Positions 5,603 to 7,215 of a stretch of DNA of 7,215 bases are shown one piece after another. How positions within the stretch are numbered: position 1 is the stretch's first letter; each line of letters opens with the position of its first letter. The stretch lies in assembly GCA_030691585.1 (NCBI GenBank), contig JAUYEC010000053.1, forward strand, positions 1 through 7,215, in the 5' to 3' direction. The DNA is from Candidatus Omnitrophota bacterium. Lineage in GTDB: Bacteria > Omnitrophota > Gorgyraeia > Gygaellales > Profunditerraquicolaceae. The notes beneath the pieces are model-generated. The model saw only the letters and a program-made list of their open reading frames with translations. It had not been told where the DNA came from and did no database searches. A program made the position numbers and the translations under genes.

Positions 5603-6667
5603 ATGACAAAAATATTAGTTATTAACAGCGGAAGTTCTTCCATAAAATATAAGCTCTTCGCTATGCCCGCAGGCATTGAGATCTCCGGCGGTGTCATTGA
5701 ACGCATCGGAGAAAAGGGCTCGGCAGTGCCTGATCATCATGCCGGATTGAAAATAATCCTGGAGAAACACAACTCGGTTTCTGCCGTGGGCCACCGCGTG
5801 GTGCACGGGGCGGAAAAATTCCAGCGGCCGGTATTGATCGATCAGGCGGTGATCAGAGAAATAAAAAAATGCTCTTCGATAGCGCCATTGCATAATCCGG
5901 CCAACCTTATGGGTATCCTGGCTTGTAAAAAATTACTTCCCGGAGTGCCGCAAGTCGCCGTATTTGATACTGCTTTTCATCATACGCTTGCCGATTACGC
6001 TTATACCTATGGCCTGCCGTATGAATATTACAAAAAATATGGTATCCGTAAATACGGTTTTCACGGCACCAGCCACGAATACGTGGCCATGGAGGCCGCC
6101 AGGATCTTGAGAAGGCCGTTGGAAAAATTAAAGATCATTACCTGTCATTTAGGCAATGGCTGCAGTATTACCGCTGTCCATTACGGTAAGTCGGTGGATA
6201 CCAGCATGGGTTTTACGCCGTTAGAAGGCCTGGTCATGGGTACGCGCTGCGGCGATATTGATCCGGCCCTGGTGGGTTATATTATGCGCCTGAAGAAAAT
6301 CAACTCTGAGGCGCTGGATGATCTGATGAATAAAGCCAGCGGCCTGAAGGGTATTTCCGGTATCAGTAACGATATGCGGATATTGGAAAAAAAGGCCGCT
6401 GCCGGGGACAGCCGGGCGCGTTTGGCCATTGATATTTTTGCCTACCGGATCAAGAAATATATTGGCGCCTACACCGCGGTAATGGGCGGATGTGACGTCG
6501 TGGTCTTTACCGCCGGCATAGGCGAGCACCAGGCGATGGTAAGAAAGCGGGCCTGCGCGGGGATCTTTTCCTGTATGAAGAAAACTCCCAAGGTATTAGT
6601 TATTCCCACAAACGAAGAATTGATGATCGCGCGCCAGACCAACAAGGTGATTAAAAATAATCATTAG
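5603..6667 (+). CDS. ackA: Acetate kinase, compact form
   Basis: It transfers phosphate from acetyl phosphate to ADP, giving acetate and ATP, and completes the Pta-AckA route. The start at 5603 gives MTKILVINSGSSSIKYKLF, the canonical N-terminus; the in-frame ATG at 5540 lies inside pta and adds 21 unrelated residues. Key sites are present: NSGSSSIKYKL (8-18), GHRVVHG with Arg65, FDTAFH with Asp122, GFHGTSHEY with His154, HLGNGCS with Asn185, GTRCGDIDPA with Arg215, and TAGIGEH with Glu308. At 354 residues it is about 45 shorter than typical enzymes. One deficit lies between residues 20 and 60; another lies after Glu308, where IFSCMKKTPK runs almost straight into VLVIPTNEELMIA. Both avoid the catalytic residues, so I expect activity. 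The Shine-Dalgarno is weak (AGGG 5586-5589, 13 bases away), so translation is probably coupled to pta. Confidence 0.95.
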   Translation: MTKILVINSGSSSIKYKLFAMPAGIEISGGVIERIGEKGSAVPDHHAGLKIILEKHNSVSAVGHRVVHGAEKFQRPVLIDQAVIREIKKCSSIAPLHNPANLMGILACKKLLPGVPQVAVFDTAFHHTLADYAYTYGLPYEYYKKYGIRKYGFHGTSHEYVAMEAARILRRPLEKLKIITCHLGNGCSITAVHYGKSVDTSMGFTPLEGLVMGTRCGDIDPALVGYIMRLKKINSEALDDLMNKASGLKGISGISNDMRILEKKAAAGDSRARLAIDIFAYRIKKYIGAYTAVMGGCDVVVFTAGIGEHQAMVRKRACAGIFSCMKKTPKVLVIPTNEELMIARQTNKVIKNNH

Positions 6668-6673
6668 ATTTTT

Positions 6674-6702
6674 GTAGGGACAGGTTTAAAACCTGTCCCT
6701 AC
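6674..6702. repeat. 29-bp palindromic repeat, copy 2
   Basis: The arms GTAGGGACAGGTTT (6674-6687) and AAACCTGTCCCTAC (6689-6702) surround a single A. It is the exact reverse complement of the copy at 2575-2603, and the identity extends into the adjoining TTT (6671-6673). It starts 7 bases after the ackA stop. The T-run lies before the hairpin, not after it, so it does not look like an intrinsic terminator for ackA. Confidence 0.85.
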
Positions 6703-6716
6703 GCGAACGACGGAAT

Positions 6717-6780
6717 ACGGACGACCCCTCGACTTGGTTCGACTTCGCTCACCACAGGTCGCTCGGGGTAAACGGACGAC
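6717..6780. repeat. REP-like element flanked by 9-bp direct repeats
   Basis: ACGGACGAC occurs at 6717-6725 and again at 6772-6780, enclosing 46 bp. The enclosed block ends in complementary ACCCC (6724-6728) and GGGGT (6765-6769), with a second pair CGAC (6730-6733) / GTCG (6758-6761). Inside, TCGACTT occurs at 6729-6735 and 6739-6745, and TCGCTC at 6745-6750 and 6759-6764. The direct repeats look like a target-site duplication. From memory, similar GAGCGAAGTCGA-type repeats are scattered in many bacterial genomes. Confidence 0.6.
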
Positions 6781-6786
6781 GAATAT

Positions 6787-7215
6787 ATGAAAAAGGCCGT
6801 AATGATCATTCCGGCAGACAAGTTCCGCGATGAAGAATTCTTCGAGCCCAAGGCGGAGCTGGAGCAAAACGGTATAAGTGTTACCGTTGCTTCCACAACC
6901 ACTGATTATGCCTTCGGCAAATTAGGCGCTAAGCTTAAGCCCGACATTTTAATCGACGCTGTATCGGCGGATGATTTTGACGCGGTGGTCTTTATCGGCG
7001 GAGCGGGTTCGCCGGTTTATTGGGACAGTCCTGTGGCGCATAAATTGCTCCGGCAGGCATTTTCCGCGGGTAAAATAGTCGCCGGTATCTGCAGCGCCTC
7101 GGTTACACTGGCTAGAAGCGGCATATTAAAGGGCAGGCGCGCTACCGTATTTAGCGGCGACGCCGGAGAGATCATAAAATCCGGAGCCGAATACACCGGC
7201 CGCCCGGTGGAGATA
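6787..7215 (+). CDS. DJ-1/PfpI-family protein (3' end outside window)
   Basis: The first 143 residues are visible from the ATG at 6787. The fold pattern is class I glutamine-amidotransferase-like: an N-terminal strand (KKAVMIIPA), FRDEEFFEPKAELEQNGISVTVAS with the conserved acidic residue at Glu16/Glu17, DAVVFIGGAGSPVYW (65-79) and the nucleophile elbow VAGICSASVTLA (98-109) with Cys102. Ser103 follows the nucleophile where PfpI proteases often have His, so protease activity should not be assumed. The next residues, SGILKGRRATVF and YTGRPVEI, are also typical of the family. Members act as chaperones, glyoxalases or stress proteins; the branch cannot be fixed from this fragment. No clear Shine-Dalgarno precedes the ATG, since the leader is made of repeat sequence. 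It may be co-transcribed with ackA or have its own promoter. Confidence 0.85.
   Translation, partial: MKKAVMIIPADKFRDEEFFEPKAELEQNGISVTVASTTTDYAFGKLGAKLKPDILIDAVSADDFDAVVFIGGAGSPVYWDSPVAHKLLRQAFSAGKIVAGICSASVTLARSGILKGRRATVFSGDAGEIIKSGAEYTGRPVEI

Noticed and set aside
6674..6702. Intrinsic terminator for the acetate operon.
   Set aside because: The hairpin is strong, but the T-run is upstream of it and GCGAACGACGG follows, so the usual terminator form is absent.
6664..6902. Two 67-residue minus-strand frames over the ackA/DJ-1 junction, containing peptides such as GTGFKPVPT and CGERSRTKSRG.
   Set aside because: These peptides are direct translations of the palindromic and REP-like repeats, and the frames also overlap the start of the DJ-1-like gene.

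Overview
The window reads as part of an anaerobic, probably uncultivated bacterial genome. Moderate GC, short intergenic gaps, a fermentative acetate operon and several families of palindromic repeats at gene ends all fit. From memory of similar repeats and proteins I lean towards Candidatus Omnitrophota or a similar environmental lineage, but no rRNA or marker gene here settles this.

Layout. Positions 2-238 hold the 3' end of an unrecognised gene. Positions 239-593 hold no convincing gene but are rich in inverted repeats and look like a dispersed structured repeat. Positions 594-2147 encode an exported Asp-box (BNR/Ycf48-like) beta-propeller protein with a separate C-terminal domain. A 70-bp perfect-stem hairpin sits on its stop codon. 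Next come two small exported acidic proteins, 2279-2578 and 2666-3115, which appear to be diverged tandem paralogues. From 3249 the content is metabolic: thioredoxin, a stand-alone P-loop/DRTGG protein (the module that is the N-terminus of long Pta enzymes), catalytic phosphotransacetylase and a compact acetate kinase. These four are packed with a 4-bp overlap, a 1-bp gap and a 5-bp gap, so they are almost certainly one transcript. After two repeat elements a DJ-1/PfpI-family gene begins at 6787 and runs off the window.

How the genes work together. Pta and AckA turn acetyl-CoA into acetate and make one ATP by substrate-level phosphorylation. The P-loop/DRTGG protein is positioned as a regulatory or accessory subunit of Pta. 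Thioredoxin at the head of the operon, and a DJ-1-like protein downstream, suggest a link to thiol or carbonyl stress, but this is inference. The propeller protein and the two acidic proteins form a separate envelope or secretion-related group of unknown function.

The most unusual content is the repeats. An identical 29-bp near-palindrome occurs twice in opposite orientation, bracketing about 4.07 kb. A related GGGACAG-containing hairpin and a third element flanked by 9-bp direct repeats also occur. Two of these elements overlap the stop codon of the preceding gene. I see no rRNA, tRNA, CRISPR array or transposase gene.
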